NCBI RefSeq assembly: GCF_000495855.1
Contig: NZ_AWGF01000003.1
Span: 203,536-267,535 of the forward strand
DNA from: Asticcacaulis sp. YBE204
GTDB taxonomy: Bacteria; Pseudomonadota; Alphaproteobacteria; Caulobacterales; Caulobacteraceae
Direction: 5' to 3'
DNA: 64,000 bases
The position numbers were made by a program, and so were the translations under genes. The stretch's first letter is position 1. Every line of letters begins with the position of its first letter. Of this stretch, positions 40,309 through 49,919 are shown piece after piece. The notes below the pieces were generated by a model that did no database searches, was not told the DNA's origin, and saw only the letters and a list, made by a program, of their open reading frames with translations.

Positions 40309-41586
40309 CTATTCCAGCTTATCGACGCGGTACAGGGCCGGAAACAGCTTGATCCACGCGCCGGTAACCAGAATCGCCCCTACCCCGCCGAACAGGGCCG
40401 CCCCCACCGGGCCGAGCAACCGCGTTGCCACGCCGCTTTCGAATTCGCCCAGTTCGTTCGATGCGCCGATGAACAGGTAGGACACCGCCGCCACCCGCCC
40501 GCGCATCGGATCGGGCGTAACGATCTGCACCAGTGTGCCGCGCACGAAGACGCTGACCATGTCGGCGGCCCCGAGGATGGCGAGCGCCGCAACCGACACG
40601 GCGATATTGGTCGAGAGCCCGAAAATGACGGTCATCAGGCCGAACACGGCGACGCCGCCGTACATCCATTTACCGGCCTGATATTTTAGCGGCCTGCGGG
40701 CCAGCCAGATGGCGGTGAGCATCGCGCCGGCTGCGGGGGCTGCGCGCAATGCGCCATAGCCGATTTCCCCCGCGTGCAGTACGTCGCGCGCGAAGATCGG
40801 CAACAAAGCCGTCGCCCCGCCGAGTAGCACCGCCGCCAGATCGAGCGACAAGGCGCCGAAGACGATCTTGTTGGTCCAGATATAGATCAGGCCTTCGCGG
40901 ACCATCTCCATCTTGGAGCCGGTCGGGGCATTGACGGGCCGCGTATCGATTTTCAGCGTCGCTACGAGCGCGCCGCCGATAAAAAACAACGCCGCCGACA
41001 CGCCATAGGCGAACAGGGCCGAGACGCTGAGCAAGACGCCGCTGAGCGCTGCACCGGAAATACCGCCGATCTGAAAGGCCAGCGCGTTCGACGCGATAGC
41101 GCGCGGCAGGACCGATTTCGGGACCAGCATCGGGCCGATGGCGCTCGACGCCGGCGCGATAAAGGCCCGCGTCGCGCCGAGGAAGAACGACAGGACGATC
41201 AGGCCAACGATCGGCGGGTGCGCCTGGGTGGACAACGCCATATAGCCGAGCGCGATAAGGGCCTGCGCCGCGATGGTATAGCCCATGATCTTCTTGCGGT
41301 CGTAGCGGTCCGCCAATATCCCCGCCGGGAGCGTGAAGGTGAACATGGCGATGAACTGCGTCAAACCCATGATGCCGATATAGAGCGCCGCCTCGCCGAT
41401 GCCGGAGTCCTTGCGTGCGGTCTCGTATATCTGCCAGGCGATGACCGCGCTCTGCGACGAAAACCCGAACACCGAACACAGGCGCGCGATCCAGAAATTG
41501 CGGTAGGCCGGTATCTGAAACGGGTTTTGCGGTTCGGGCGCGGCGGGCGGTTCGGAAACGATTTCAGGCGAAACGGGATTGGTCAA
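40309..41586 (-). CDS. MFS transporter (2), EntS/MFS_3-like
   Basis: A protein of about 425 residues with twelve hydrophobic segments. It starts with a soluble Pro-rich N-terminus (PEIVSEPPAAPEPQNPFQIP), then YRNFWIARLCSVFGFSSQSA and the loop motif GILADRYDRKKIMGY (G-x-x-A-D-R-x-x-R-K-K). The layout resembles siderophore exporters such as EntS, but no siderophore genes are near. The start is uncertain: I prefer TTG at 41586; an ATG at 41673 would overlap the dapE start and translate a Lys/Arg-rich leader, and a GTG at 41610 is also possible. Confidence 0.85.
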   Translation of the reverse strand: MTNPVSPEIVSEPPAAPEPQNPFQIPAYRNFWIARLCSVFGFSSQSAVIAWQIYETARKDSGIGEAALYIGIMGLTQFIAMFTFTLPAGILADRYDRKKIMGYTIAAQALIALGYMALSTQAHPPIVGLIVLSFFLGATRAFIAPASSAIGPMLVPKSVLPRAIASNALAFQIGGISGAALSGVLLSVSALFAYGVSAALFFIGGALVATLKIDTRPVNAPTGSKMEMVREGLIYIWTNKIVFGALSLDLAAVLLGGATALLPIFARDVLHAGEIGYGALRAAPAAGAMLTAIWLARRPLKYQAGKWMYGGVAVFGLMTVIFGLSTNIAVSVAALAILGAADMVSVFVRGTLVQIVTPDPMRGRVAAVSYLFIGASNELGEFESGVATRLLGPVGAALFGGVGAILVTGAWIKLFPALYRVDKLE

Positions 41587-41671
41587 GGCAGGGCATCCGA
41601 TACGAAACACAGAGGTGGCGCGGCGTCTTTTTTGCTTTTGTTTGGGCCAAAGTCGTCTTACACCACGCGGC

Positions 41672-42835
41672 ATGGCGAATACACAAAAACCTTATGAGAA
41701 TTCCTTGGACCCGGTCGAGCTTACGCAGGCGCTGATCAACCACGCCTCGGTGACGCCGGTCGATGCCGGGGCGATGGACCGCGTGCAACGGACGCTGGAA
41801 GCGCTGGGCTTTGCCTGCGAGCGGCTGAAGTTCGGCGAGATCGAGAACCTCTATGCCCGTCGCGGCACGGCGTCGCCGAACCTGTGCTTCGCCGGTCATA
41901 CCGACGTGGTCCCCGAAGGCGCGACCGAGGGTTGGCGTTCCGACCCCTTCGCCGCAACCATCGTCGATGGCATCCTGACAGGACGCGGGGCCGTAGATAT
42001 GAAGGGCGGGATCGCCGCCTGGATCGCCGCCGTATCGCGCTTCGACGACGTACCGGGCTCGCTGTCCTTCCTGATCACCGGCGACGAGGAGGGCGAGGCC
42101 ATCGACGGCACCAAGAAGGTCGTCGAACACCTGCAACAGACCGGCGAGGTCATCGACCACTGCATCGTCGGCGAACCGACCTCTTCGGCGGTCCTGGGCG
42201 ACATGATCAAGGTCGGCCGTCGCGGCTCCATCAATGTCACGATCACCGTCACCGGCAAACAGGGCCACGTCGCCTATCCGCAACGTGCCCTGAACCCCGT
42301 GCCGGTGCTGGTCGCCATCATGGCCGAACTGGATGCCCGCGTGCTGGATGAAGGTTACGAGCGGTTTTTGCCGTCGAACCTTGAGATCACCACCTTCGAC
42401 GTTGCCAACACAACGACCAATCTTATCCCGCAATCGGCCAGCGGGCGTATCAATATCCGCTTCAATCCGAGCCATTCCGGGGCGTCCTTGCAGGCATGGA
42501 TCGAAGGCGTCTGCGCCCGTCATGCCGAACGCACCGGCGCGAAAGTCGAGGCGAGAACCGCCATTTCCGGCGAGGCCTTCCTGACCGAAGCCGGGCCCTT
42601 CGTCGATGTCATTCAGGACACCATCCGCGATGTGCTGAAAGTCGAGGCCGATCCGTCGACGACCGGTGGCACGTCGGACGCGCGCTTTATCCGCGCTTTG
42701 TGCCCTGTGGTCGAGTTCGGGCTGGTGGGCCAGACCATGCACCAGGTCAACGAGTCGACGCCCGTGCAGGATTTGCACGATTTGACGGATGCCTATGCGA
42801 AGTTAATCGAACGGTATTTCAAGGTATTTGCGTAA
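41672..42835 (+). CDS. dapE: Succinyl-diaminopimelate desuccinylase
   Basis: A 387-residue binuclear zinc amidohydrolase (M20) of lysine and meso-diaminopimelate synthesis, which removes succinate from N-succinyl-LL-DAP. Metal-site motifs are CFAGHTDVVPEG near residue 72, GRGAVDMKGGIAAW near 103, the catalytic GDEEGEAIDGTKK near 138 and GGTSDARFI near 330. The dimerisation domain contains the conserved GKQGHVAYPQ (HVAYP, near 197). The ATG at 41672 is preferred over an upstream in-frame start because the homologous region begins there. It is convergent with truA, separated from it by a family B repeat. Confidence 0.95.
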   Translation: MANTQKPYENSLDPVELTQALINHASVTPVDAGAMDRVQRTLEALGFACERLKFGEIENLYARRGTASPNLCFAGHTDVVPEGATEGWRSDPFAATIVDGILTGRGAVDMKGGIAAWIAAVSRFDDVPGSLSFLITGDEEGEAIDGTKKVVEHLQQTGEVIDHCIVGEPTSSAVLGDMIKVGRRGSINVTITVTGKQGHVAYPQRALNPVPVLVAIMAELDARVLDEGYERFLPSNLEITTFDVANTTTNLIPQSASGRINIRFNPSHSGASLQAWIEGVCARHAERTGAKVEARTAISGEAFLTEAGPFVDVIQDTIRDVLKVEADPSTTGGTSDARFIRALCPVVEFGLVGQTMHQVNESTPVQDLHDLTDAYAKLIERYFKVFA

Positions 42836-42836
42836 C

Positions 42837-43006
42837 TCCCTCCTCCCTGTCGCGCAGCGATGGGGAGGTGGCAGACTGCGAAGCAGGCTGACGGAGGGGG
42901 ATGACTCCGAAAGTCTGAACACACTGAAATGCTTGGCGTTATCCCCCTCCGTCACGCCTTCGGCGCGCCACCTCCCCATCTTTGCCCAAAGGCTCGATAG
43001 GGAGGA
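42837..43006. repeat. Palindromic repeat, family B (copy 4)
   Basis: Left module CTCCCTCCTCCCTGTCGCGC ... GATGGGGAGGTGG; inner GACGGAGGGGGAT/ATCCCCCTCCGTC; right module CGCCACCTCCCCATC ... GATAGGGAGGAG. It fills the whole gap between the dapE and truA stop codons. Confidence 0.85.
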
Positions 43007-43008
43007 GA

Positions 43009-43782
43009 TTAAATCGAACTCCGGCCCTCAAAATCCGGGTTCTCCTCGTACGTGACGTGCGTCAGGTACAGCCCTTCCGGCGGAGCGACAGGCCCGCAGG
43101 CCTGACGGTCGCGCGCCTCCAGCGCCTGTTTCACACGCCCAACCTCCCAGCGCCCGATGCCGACCTCGGCCAGAGTCCCGGTCAGCGACCGCACCTGACG
43201 ATGCAGGAACGAGCGCGAGGCAAAGACCAGATGTATCTCGTCACCAATCCGTTTAACGCGCGCGATATCGAGCGTCTTGACCGGCGACTTCGATTGGCAA
43301 CGCAGGTCGCGAAACGTCGTGAAATCGTGCTTGCCGATCAGGCATTTCGCGGCCTCGATCATGGCATCGGCGTCGAGCGGCTTTTTGACGTGCCAGACGC
43401 GGCCCTGATCAACCGCCGGCGGCGCACGACGGTTGAGGATACGGAACAGGTACATCCGCCCGGTCGCCGAAAAGCGCGCCGAAAAATCGGGATCTACCTC
43501 AGACGCATCGAGTACCGACACCGGTTCCGGCAACAGATAGGCGTTCATGGCGTCGCGCACGACCCCGGCCTTGAAGGTTTTTTCGAGGTCAAAGGTCACC
43601 ACCTGACCGGTCGCATGGACGCCGGTGTCGGTGCGCCCCGCCGTGGTCACGCGCACCGCTTCACCGGAAAAGCGCAGGATGGCGCGCTCCAGCGATGCCT
43701 GCACGGTCGGCAGGTCGCCCTGAGCCTGAAAGCCGCAATAGGGCCGGCCATCGTATTCGACAAGGAGGCTATAGCGGGGCAT
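43009..43782 (-). CDS. truA: tRNA pseudouridine synthase A
   Basis: A 257-residue enzyme that makes pseudouridine at positions 38-40 of tRNA anticodon arms. The N-terminal YSLLVEYDGRPYCGFQAQG and the catalytic loop VTTAGRTDTGVHATGQV (Asp near residue 52) are unmistakable, followed by PDFSARFSATGRMYLFRILN and the C-terminal RSFLHRQVRSLTGTLAEVG. The ATG at 43782 is supported by AAGGGG seven bases upstream; a GTG six bases earlier is possible. It is the last gene of def-fmt-truA on the minus strand, a common grouping for translation-related genes. Confidence 0.96.
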   Translation of the reverse strand: MPRYSLLVEYDGRPYCGFQAQGDLPTVQASLERAILRFSGEAVRVTTAGRTDTGVHATGQVVTFDLEKTFKAGVVRDAMNAYLLPEPVSVLDASEVDPDFSARFSATGRMYLFRILNRRAPPAVDQGRVWHVKKPLDADAMIEAAKCLIGKHDFTTFRDLRCQSKSPVKTLDIARVKRIGDEIHLVFASRSFLHRQVRSLTGTLAEVGIGRWEVGRVKQALEARDRQACGPVAPPEGLYLTHVTYEENPDFEGRSSI

Positions 43783-43793
43783 GACCACCCCTT

Positions 43794-43950
43794 ATACTCC
43801 CCCAGTTTACTGGGGGAGGTGGCGGCCCGAAGGGCTGACGGAGGGGGGCTCGCGTAGACGAAACATCGGAGCAGGTTGTAAGTTCACGAGCCCCCCTTCG
43901 TCGTCTCGCTGCGCTCACCGCCACCTCCCCCGGCACGCCGGGGGAGTATG
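43794..43950. repeat. Palindromic repeat, family B (copy 5)
   Basis: Left hairpin ACTCCCCCAGTTTACTGGGG, right hairpin CTCCCCCGGCACGCCGGGGG, inner pair GACGGAGGGGGGCTCG/CGAGCCCCCCTTCGTC. It lies between truA and the fmt stop codon. Confidence 0.86.
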
Positions 43951-43962
43951 ATGCAAGAGGGT

Positions 43963-44886
43963 TCATCCCAACACATCCCCGGCGCTCAGACCCGCACCAT
44001 TGAGGAACTCTGTCGCGTCCTGCGCGCCCTTGCCTTCGCGCTGAACACGGAGCAGTTCGATCACCCCTTCACCGGTCGCGATAGTCAAACCGTCGAGCAG
44101 CGTCCCCGGTGCCTTGTCCGTCGTACCGCCGACCCGTGACATCAGCACCTTCAGCCGCTGTTCGCCCTTTGGTGTGTGAATCGTGGTCCACGCCCCCGGA
44201 AACGGCGACAGGCCACGGATATGCCAATCAAGTTCCTGCGCCGAACGCGTCCAGTCGATGCGCGCCTCTTCGGACGTGATCTTCTTCGCATAGGTCACCT
44301 CGCCGACCTGTTCCTGCCCGTCCGGCTGACTGCGTTCGATGGCGGCCAGCGCGACCGGCAGCAACGACGCCCCCAGCACCGCCAGCTTGTCGTGCAGGGT
44401 CGCCGCCGTGTCGGTCGCGGTGATCTCGGTCCGTCCCGACAGGATGATCGGCCCTTCATCGAGGCCTTCGGACATGCGCATGACCTGCACACCGGTATGG
44501 GTATCGCCCGCCATGATGGCGCGCTGGATCGGGGCGGCCCCGCGCCAGCGCGGCAGCAACGACGCATGTAGATTGAAGCAGCCGAGCGGCGGATGGTCCA
44601 GCACCTCGCGTTTCAGGATCTGCCCATAGGCGACGACGATCGCGGCGTCGATATCGAGCGCGGTGAAGTCGGCAATCGCATCGGCGGCCTTCATCGACTT
44701 CGGCGTGCGCACCTCGATGCCGAGGCTTTCGGCAAAGGCCTGCACCGGCGACGGCGTCAGCACCTGACCACGGCCCTTGGGCGCGGGCGGCTGCGAATAG
44801 ACGCAAACGACCTCGTGGCCCGAGGCGACCAGTTCAGCCAAGGCCTTCACGGCAAATTCGGGCGTACCCATAAAGGCAAGACGCAT
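43963..44886 (-). CDS. fmt: Methionyl-tRNA formyltransferase
   Basis: A 307-residue enzyme that formylates initiator Met-tRNA using 10-formyl-tetrahydrofolate. The start [20 protein letters not shown] is the family N-terminus. The active site [20 protein letters not shown] near residue 106 supplies the conserved Asn, His and (later) Asp of [12 protein letters not shown]. The C-terminal tRNA-binding domain begins with [19 protein letters not shown]. The ATG at 44886 is preceded by GAGG at six bases; a longer frame would add 17 residues crossing a terminator-like hairpin. It follows def, whose product later removes the formyl group. Confidence 0.96.
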   Translation of the reverse strand: MRLAFMGTPEFAVKALAELVASGHEVVCVYSQPPAPKGRGQVLTPSPVQAFAESLGIEVRTPKSMKAADAIADFTALDIDAAIVVAYGQILKREVLDHPPLGCFNLHASLLPRWRGAAPIQRAIMAGDTHTGVQVMRMSEGLDEGPIILSGRTEITATDTAATLHDKLAVLGASLLPVALAAIERSQPDGQEQVGEVTYAKKITSEEARIDWTRSAQELDWHIRGLSPFPGAWTTIHTPKGEQRLKVLMSRVGGTTDKAPGTLLDGLTIATGEGVIELLRVQREGKGAQDATEFLNGAGLSAGDVLG

Positions 44887-44902
44887 GGAAACCTCAAACA
44901 AC

Positions 44903-44930
44903 AAAAGCGCATCCGACAGGACGCGCTTTT
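44903..44930 (-). terminator. Terminator-like hairpin between def and fmt
   Basis: AAAAGCGC (44903-44910) pairs with GCGCTTTT (44923-44930); on the minus strand the stem ends in TTTT. It may partly terminate def transcription before fmt. Confidence 0.6.
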
Positions 44931-44956
44931 GGCTCAATTCAACAAGGGATGCAAGC

Positions 44957-45493
44957 TTAGGCGGCTTTGCGGAGCTTCTTGACCTTGGTGACCGCCCGAT
45001 CGCGTTTCAGCTTCGACAGGTGGTCGATAAACAGCACACCGTTCAGGTGGTCCATCTCGTGCTGGATACAGGTGGCATACAAACCGTCGCAATCCTCTTC
45101 GACGGTTTCGCCCTGATAGTTCAGGTAGCGGATGCGCACACGCGCCGGACGCTTCACCTCGTCATAGACTTCCGGCACCGACAGGCAGCCTTCGTCATAG
45201 ACGGACAGTTCTTCGGACGCCGAGACGATTTCCGGATTGACGAAAAAGCGCGGGTTCTTGACGCCTTCTGAGTCCTCCGGGGCATCTTCCGGCTTCTCTT
45301 GCAGATCCATGACGATGATGCGGACCGGTTCGCCGATCTGGATCGCGGCCAGGCCGATGCCCGGCGCGTCGTACATGGTTTCCAGCATGTCGTCCATCAG
45401 CGCGCGCAGGTCGTCGGTCACGCCCCCTTCGACGGGTTTGGACACTTGCTTCAACAGCGGGTTCGGAACGGTAATGATTTCACGTATAGCCAT
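44957..45493 (-). CDS. def: Peptide deformylase
   Basis: A 178-residue Fe2+/Zn2+ hydrolase that removes the formyl group from nascent peptides. All three signature motifs are present: [10 protein letters not shown] near residue 46, [13 protein letters not shown] near 100 (metal-ligand Cys) and [12 protein letters not shown] near 145 (two ligand histidines and catalytic Glu). The insertion [13 protein letters not shown] between strands is acidic. The C-terminal tail is basic ([18 protein letters not shown]), possibly for ribosome contact. The gene is first in def-fmt-truA. Confidence 0.97.
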   Translation of the reverse strand: MAIREIITVPNPLLKQVSKPVEGGVTDDLRALMDDMLETMYDAPGIGLAAIQIGEPVRIIVMDLQEKPEDAPEDSEGVKNPRFFVNPEIVSASEELSVYDEGCLSVPEVYDEVKRPARVRIRYLNYQGETVEEDCDGLYATCIQHEMDHLNGVLFIDHLSKLKRDRAVTKVKKLRKAA

Positions 45494-45713
45494 GCTGTTA
45501 AAATAAGAGCCGCGAGGCGCGGGGTCAAGGCATCGGCGCTTCGCGGTCGACGATTGTTATAAAAACAACCCCTTACGCCCTGTCATTCGCGAAGCGCGAA
45601 CGGTCGCGCCGGCCATTCACGAAGAAACCGGCGCTTTCGACGCATCCATCCGCCTCGGATCGGACCGGCGCTCTACATCGGGGTCAACACCCATCCCAAC
45701 CCCTGAGGTTCAC

Positions 45714-46118
45714 ATGTTCAAACCGCTTCTGATCGCCGCCCTGTTGTCCGCCGCCGCCCTGCCCGCCGCCGCCGAAACCCTGACCGTCACCTTCACCAAG
45801 GCTCAGCCGAAAGGCGCGATCATGGTGGCGCTCTACAAGGGCGAAGACACCTATAACGGCGGCAAGCCGATCAAGGCCGAGACCGTCACGGTCACCGGCG
45901 ACACGGCCACCGTAACCTTCGAGGTCGAGCCGGGTCAGTACGGCATCAAGGCCTTTCACGACCTCAACGGCAACGGCAAGATGGATTTCAACCCCTTCGG
46001 CATGCCGACCGAGCCCTTCGCCTTCTCGAACAACGCCGTCGGTCGCATGGGTCCGGCCAAATGGGACGATGCGGCCTTCGAGGTCTCCGGCAACACCACC
46101 CAAAACATTTCGTTCTAA
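45714..46118 (+). CDS. DUF2141 family secreted protein
   Basis: A 134-residue protein with a signal peptide (residues 1-20, ending AAA before ETLTV). The mature part is a DUF2141 beta-sandwich: AIMVALYKGEDTYNGGKPIK and YGIKAFHDLNGNGKMDFNPF, then GMPTEPFAFSNNA. The HDLNGNGKMDFN stretch resembles a calcium-binding Asp/Asn-rich turn. It stands 12 bases before the carotenoid-oxygenase gene with its own ribosome-binding site (AAGGAG before the next gene), so the two form a small operon; such pairs recur near carotenoid or apocarotenoid genes, but the role is unknown. Confidence 0.88.
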   Translation: MFKPLLIAALLSAAALPAAAETLTVTFTKAQPKGAIMVALYKGEDTYNGGKPIKAETVTVTGDTATVTFEVEPGQYGIKAFHDLNGNGKMDFNPFGMPTEPFAFSNNAVGRMGPAKWDDAAFEVSGNTTQNISF

Positions 46119-46130
46119 GGAGCCGCGACC

Positions 46131-47618
46131 ATGACCGATCTGTCCCGCCGTTCGTTCCTCTCTACCGTCACCGGTGCCGGTCTGATGGCCGCCGCGCCGA
46201 AATCCTGGGCCGCCGCCGCGCCCTCAGCCTCCGGAGACTGGCGGCTCGGCGTCGCCAATGCCCCCGCCGAAGGTTATGCGCCGTCCGCCCTTACCCGCCT
46301 GCACGGCCAGATGCCCAAGGGCCTGAGCGGCACGCTGTACCGCAACGGTCCCGGCTGGTTCCGCTATGGTGACGACGTCACCGGCCACTGGTTCGACGGC
46401 GACGGCATGATCCAGAAATACGACCTGACCGCGTCGGGCGTACGCCATACGGGCCGCTTCGTCGATACGGTCAAGCACCGCGTCGAGCAAAAACGTCAAG
46501 CCATCGTCATGCCGGGCTTCGGCACCAAGGGCCGCGCCGACGCCCCGGTCACCAGCAATGACGACGTCAACGCCGCCAATACCTCGGTCCTGCGCGTCGG
46601 TGACGAATTGTGGGCCCTGTGGGAAGGCGGCTCGCCCTATCGGATGGACGCGCAGACGCTTTTGACGCGCGGCCCGAAGACCTTCCGCGACGACCTGAAA
46701 GGCATGGCGTTTCTGGCCCATCCCAAGGTCGAACCGTCGGGCCGGATATGGAGCGCCGGGTTCATGGGCGCGAAAGCGTGGATCTGGCAATTGAGCCCGA
46801 ACGGCGAGATGGAACAGGGCGCGATCATCGACCTCCCGGCTGCCGGTTACGCCCACGATTGGGTGGTGTCGGAACATTACCTGATCCTGCCGATGCAGCC
46901 GTGGGTCGCCAAAACCCGCACGCCGCCGTTCGTGGATTCGCTCGTCTGGGAAGCCGATCAGCCGATCCGCGTTCTGGTGGTGGATAAAACCGACTTCTCG
47001 AAGCGCCGCCTGTTTGAGCTGCCATCCGCGACCTATTTCCATACGGGCGACGCGTGGGAAGACAGCGACGGCACGATCCGTTTCGACGTCTGCCTCGCCA
47101 AATCGCCGCAGTTCGGGGCGACCGGTGCCCGCGAACTGGTCAAGGGGATTTACAAGGGCGACGAACACACCGAGGCGCATCTGGCCCTGATTACCCTGCG
47201 CCCGAACGGCAAGGCCGAGATGGAACTGACCAAGGCGTCGGCCGAATTCCCGCAGACCGATCACCGCGTTCAGGGCCTGCGTCACGACCTCGTGGCTCAC
47301 GTCGGCGGTTACCTCAAGGACCGTCCCGGCGCGCATATGTTGTCGACGTACAACTGGCGCACGGGCAAGTCGGACACGCACGATTTCGGGCACGACGCGA
47401 TTGTCGAGGAAGCCCTGTTCGTGCCACGCCCGGCGACCGCAGGGGGCACCGGCAAGGAGGCCGACGGCTGGTTTGTGGGGACGGTGCTGAACCTGAAAGC
47501 CAGGGCGACCGAACTGCACGTGTTCGATGCCGGGAATCTCAAGGACGGCCCGGTGGCCTCGTGGCGCTCACAACACGCAACCCCGCTGGGGTTTCACGGG
47601 ACGTTTGCTCAACCCTAA
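46131..47618 (+). CDS. Carotenoid oxygenase family protein, Tat-exported
   Basis: A 495-residue member of the RPE65/carotenoid-cleavage/lignostilbene dioxygenase family, which cleave a double bond using a non-haem iron held by four histidines. A twin-arginine signal (SRRSFLSTVTGAG, cleavage after AWAA) indicates folded export to the periplasm. Candidate iron ligands are visible as FLAHPKVEPSG, YAHDWVVSEHYLIL, TYFHTGDAWED and the C-terminal PLGFHGTF. The N-terminal GLSGTLYRNGPGWFRYGDDV then HWFDGDGMI is family-typical. The substrate may be a carotenoid or a lignin-like stilbene. It is coupled to the DUF2141 gene. Confidence 0.93.
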   Translation: MTDLSRRSFLSTVTGAGLMAAAPKSWAAAAPSASGDWRLGVANAPAEGYAPSALTRLHGQMPKGLSGTLYRNGPGWFRYGDDVTGHWFDGDGMIQKYDLTASGVRHTGRFVDTVKHRVEQKRQAIVMPGFGTKGRADAPVTSNDDVNAANTSVLRVGDELWALWEGGSPYRMDAQTLLTRGPKTFRDDLKGMAFLAHPKVEPSGRIWSAGFMGAKAWIWQLSPNGEMEQGAIIDLPAAGYAHDWVVSEHYLILPMQPWVAKTRTPPFVDSLVWEADQPIRVLVVDKTDFSKRRLFELPSATYFHTGDAWEDSDGTIRFDVCLAKSPQFGATGARELVKGIYKGDEHTEAHLALITLRPNGKAEMELTKASAEFPQTDHRVQGLRHDLVAHVGGYLKDRPGAHMLSTYNWRTGKSDTHDFGHDAIVEEALFVPRPATAGGTGKEADGWFVGTVLNLKARATELHVFDAGNLKDGPVASWRSQHATPLGFHGTFAQP

Positions 47619-47621
47619 AAT

Positions 47622-47849
47622 CATACCTCCCCGGTGTACCGGGGTATAGCGCAGGCGAAAGTATAGCTTTCGCCAAGCGATGGGACCGCACGACGCGAAG
47701 CTTGTTTCGCTAGATGCGGTGGTGGGCCTTCACTGTCGAGGCCTCAGGCTCATCGGGCCAGCCGATTTATTTGCGACACTTACGCGAGCCCCCCACCGTC
47801 TGCTCACTACGTTCGCATCCACCTCCCCCAGTAAACTGGAGGAGTATGA
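47622..47849. repeat. Palindromic repeat, family B (copy 6)
   Basis: Left module TCATACCTCCCCGGTGTACC and right module CCACCTCCCCCAGTAAACTG ... GGAGTATGA, with inner GGTGGTGGGCC/GCCCCCCACC. It lies between the carotenoid oxygenase and the rmuC stop codon, which it practically touches. Confidence 0.8.
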
Positions 47850-47850
47850 C

Positions 47851-49119
47851 TCATTCAGAACGGCTGCCCTCAACCACGGTCAACTTCGCCAAGGGCCGTG
47901 GCTGCACATCCAGCGGCGCCAGTTCCGGAATATCCTTGCCTTCATGGTTGACCTTGAGGTCCTCGAACCGCCGCGCCTGCGTCAGGACCTGCGATTCCAG
48001 TGACCCGACAAAGGCATTATACTTATCCACGGCACCGCTCAAATTCTTGCCGAGGCTGGCCACATGTCCGCCCATGACCGACAGGCGGCTGTACAGTTCG
48101 CGGCCCACAGTGGCCACCTCGTGCGCATTGTGGATCTGCTCCTCGGCGCGCCAGCCATAGGCCACGGCCTTGCACAGGGCGAACAGGGTCGTCGGCGTAA
48201 CGATGATCACCTTGCGATCCATCGCCTCGGTCATCAGGTTCGGCATCCGCTCCAGCGCCATGCTGAGGATACCGTCGCCGGGGACGAACATGGCGACGAA
48301 ATCCGGCGACTGTTCGCGGAACTGATCCCAGTAAGCCTTGTTCGACAGGTCGCGCACGTGCTGTTGCAAGGCGCGGGCATGGCGTTGGAAAATCTCTTCG
48401 CGCAACACGTCGTCTGTCGCCTCGATGGCCTCCAGATAGGCGGTCAGATTGACCTTGGCGTCGATGACGAACACCCCGCCGGGCAGCTTCACCGTCACGT
48501 CCGGACGACGGCGTCCGGCCTCGGTTTCGAGGTTCAATTGTTCGACGAAATCGAAGCGCGTCAGCCCTGCGGCCTCAAGCACATTACGCAGGGTTTCCTC
48601 GCCCCAGCGGCCCTGCACCCCCGCCCCGCGCCGCAGGGCATTGGCCAGTTTCTGCGTCACGTCGCGCGTGGCCGTGGACGCCGTCATCAGGCTGGCGATC
48701 TGCTCCTTGAGGCCACCCGTATCCTTGGCGCGCGCCTCTTCCATGTCCTTTACCTGCGCTTCAAACCGCGTCAGGGTCTCGGCGACCGGTTTCAGCGTAT
48801 GGCCCATCCGTTCCAGCGCCAGCTTTTCACGCGCCACGAAATTCTCCTCGGCGCGTTTCAGCAGGGCTTCGGTCGATTGCGCCAAAGCCTCCTGAGACGC
48901 GGCCTGAAAATGGGCGCTCATGGCGGAACGTGCATCCTCAAGGTTCCGCGCCCGCTCGCGCAGTTGCGACACCTCGGCAGCGGCGGCCAGAAGCTTGTCC
49001 CCCAGTTCTTCGTTACGCATGCGCAGGCGGCGACTTTCCTGAAAGGCCAGGTAATAGCCGCCGGCCAGCACCAGCGCGGTCAGGAAGACGAGAATAAGAG
49101 CGATCGATTCAAAGTTCAT
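47851..49119 (-). CDS. rmuC: DNA recombination protein RmuC
   Basis: A 422-residue protein with an N-terminal transmembrane helix (MNFESIALILVFLTALVLAG), a long coiled coil (about residues 30-160) and the RmuC nuclease-like core: LANALRRGAGVQGRWGEETL near 170, RPDVTVKLPGGVFVIDAKVN near 218 and SPDFVAMFVPGDGILSMALE near 285. The family limits DNA inversions; the core resembles restriction-endonuclease folds (D...EAK-like D-V-T/D-A-K). The ATG at 49119 is chosen because the helix starts there; the upstream in-frame ATG would add 30 polar residues. It is divergent from the VUT gene. Confidence 0.92.
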   Translation of the reverse strand: MNFESIALILVFLTALVLAGGYYLAFQESRRLRMRNEELGDKLLAAAAEVSQLRERARNLEDARSAMSAHFQAASQEALAQSTEALLKRAEENFVAREKLALERMGHTLKPVAETLTRFEAQVKDMEEARAKDTGGLKEQIASLMTASTATRDVTQKLANALRRGAGVQGRWGEETLRNVLEAAGLTRFDFVEQLNLETEAGRRRPDVTVKLPGGVFVIDAKVNLTAYLEAIEATDDVLREEIFQRHARALQQHVRDLSNKAYWDQFREQSPDFVAMFVPGDGILSMALERMPNLMTEAMDRKVIIVTPTTLFALCKAVAYGWRAEEQIHNAHEVATVGRELYSRLSVMGGHVASLGKNLSGAVDKYNAFVGSLESQVLTQARRFEDLKVNHEGKDIPELAPLDVQPRPLAKLTVVEGSRSE

Positions 49120-49229
49120 GAAATGTTCTTGCCACGACGAAGCGGATATGGCAAGCCTTGTGTCACGATTCATCCGGCTTGTCAGGTCGGCGTGGCGGCG
49201 TATAGTCAAGTCGTAGAATGGGGGCCGTC

Positions 49230-49775
49230 ATGGATTTCAAAAGCTTCGGCACTAAATTTATAACCGGCCGCACGCCATGGACCTATCTCTATCTGGCGCT
49301 CATCCCGTTCATCAACTGGTGCTTCGCCGCGGTGCCGCAAATCCCCCTGCCCGATCACGGCTCGTGGACGCCGATGTCGATCGTCACCGGCTTCGTGCTG
49401 GTCGTGCGCGACTTCGCCCAGCGCGAGATCAAGCACTGGGTCATCGCGGCTCTGTGCGTCGGTCTGGCCCTGTCGTTCCTGACGTCGGACCCGGCGGTGG
49501 CGCTGGGCTCGACCTGCGCGTTTGCCGTGTCGGAACTGATCGACTGGGCGATCTTCACCTTCATGAAGCGGCCCCTGTCGCAACGCGTGGCGATTTCCAC
49601 CGCGATCAGTTCGCCGGTCGATTCCGCCGTCTTCTATATGATCGCCTCGATCAGCATCCCCGGCATCTTCAATATCTGGTCGCTGACGACCTCGGTGCTG
49701 AGCAAGCTGGCCGGGGTGTTGGTCGTCTATCTGGTACTCAGACGGCACGAGGCCAAGGCCACCGTAACGACCTGA
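49230..49775 (+). CDS. VUT family putative queuosine-precursor transporter
   Basis: A 181-residue membrane protein with about five hydrophobic segments. The motifs SIVTGFVLVVRDFAQREIKH and AFAVSELIDWAIFTFMKRPL match the VUT/YhhQ family, members of which import the queuine/preQ0 precursors of queuosine. The protein is shorter than YhhQ (about 220 residues). The ATG at 49230 is preferred because GGGGGCC lies just upstream; ATG at 49218 is possible. No preQ1 riboswitch is evident in the short upstream gap, and queuosine genes are not adjacent. Confidence 0.85.
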   Translation: MDFKSFGTKFITGRTPWTYLYLALIPFINWCFAAVPQIPLPDHGSWTPMSIVTGFVLVVRDFAQREIKHWVIAALCVGLALSFLTSDPAVALGSTCAFAVSELIDWAIFTFMKRPLSQRVAISTAISSPVDSAVFYMIASISIPGIFNIWSLTTSVLSKLAGVLVVYLVLRRHEAKATVTT

Positions 49776-49817
49776 CTCGGTCCGAAAAACCTTCTCTCAT
49801 TTACAATTGGTCTCGCC

Positions 49818-49919
49818 TGAGGTCAGAGATTTGAGTCGAGCCGCAGGAGGCGAGCGACGGCTGTATGTTTATACAGCCTAGCGAAGCCAACACACGGATC
49901 GGCCAAAGACCTGACCTCA
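49818..49919. repeat. Palindromic repeat at the recR stop codon
   Basis: TGAGGTCAG (49818-49826) and CTGACCTCA (49911-49919) bound the element; inside is GGCTGTATGTTTATACAGCC. The right arm contains the recR stop codon (49917-49919). Confidence 0.65.
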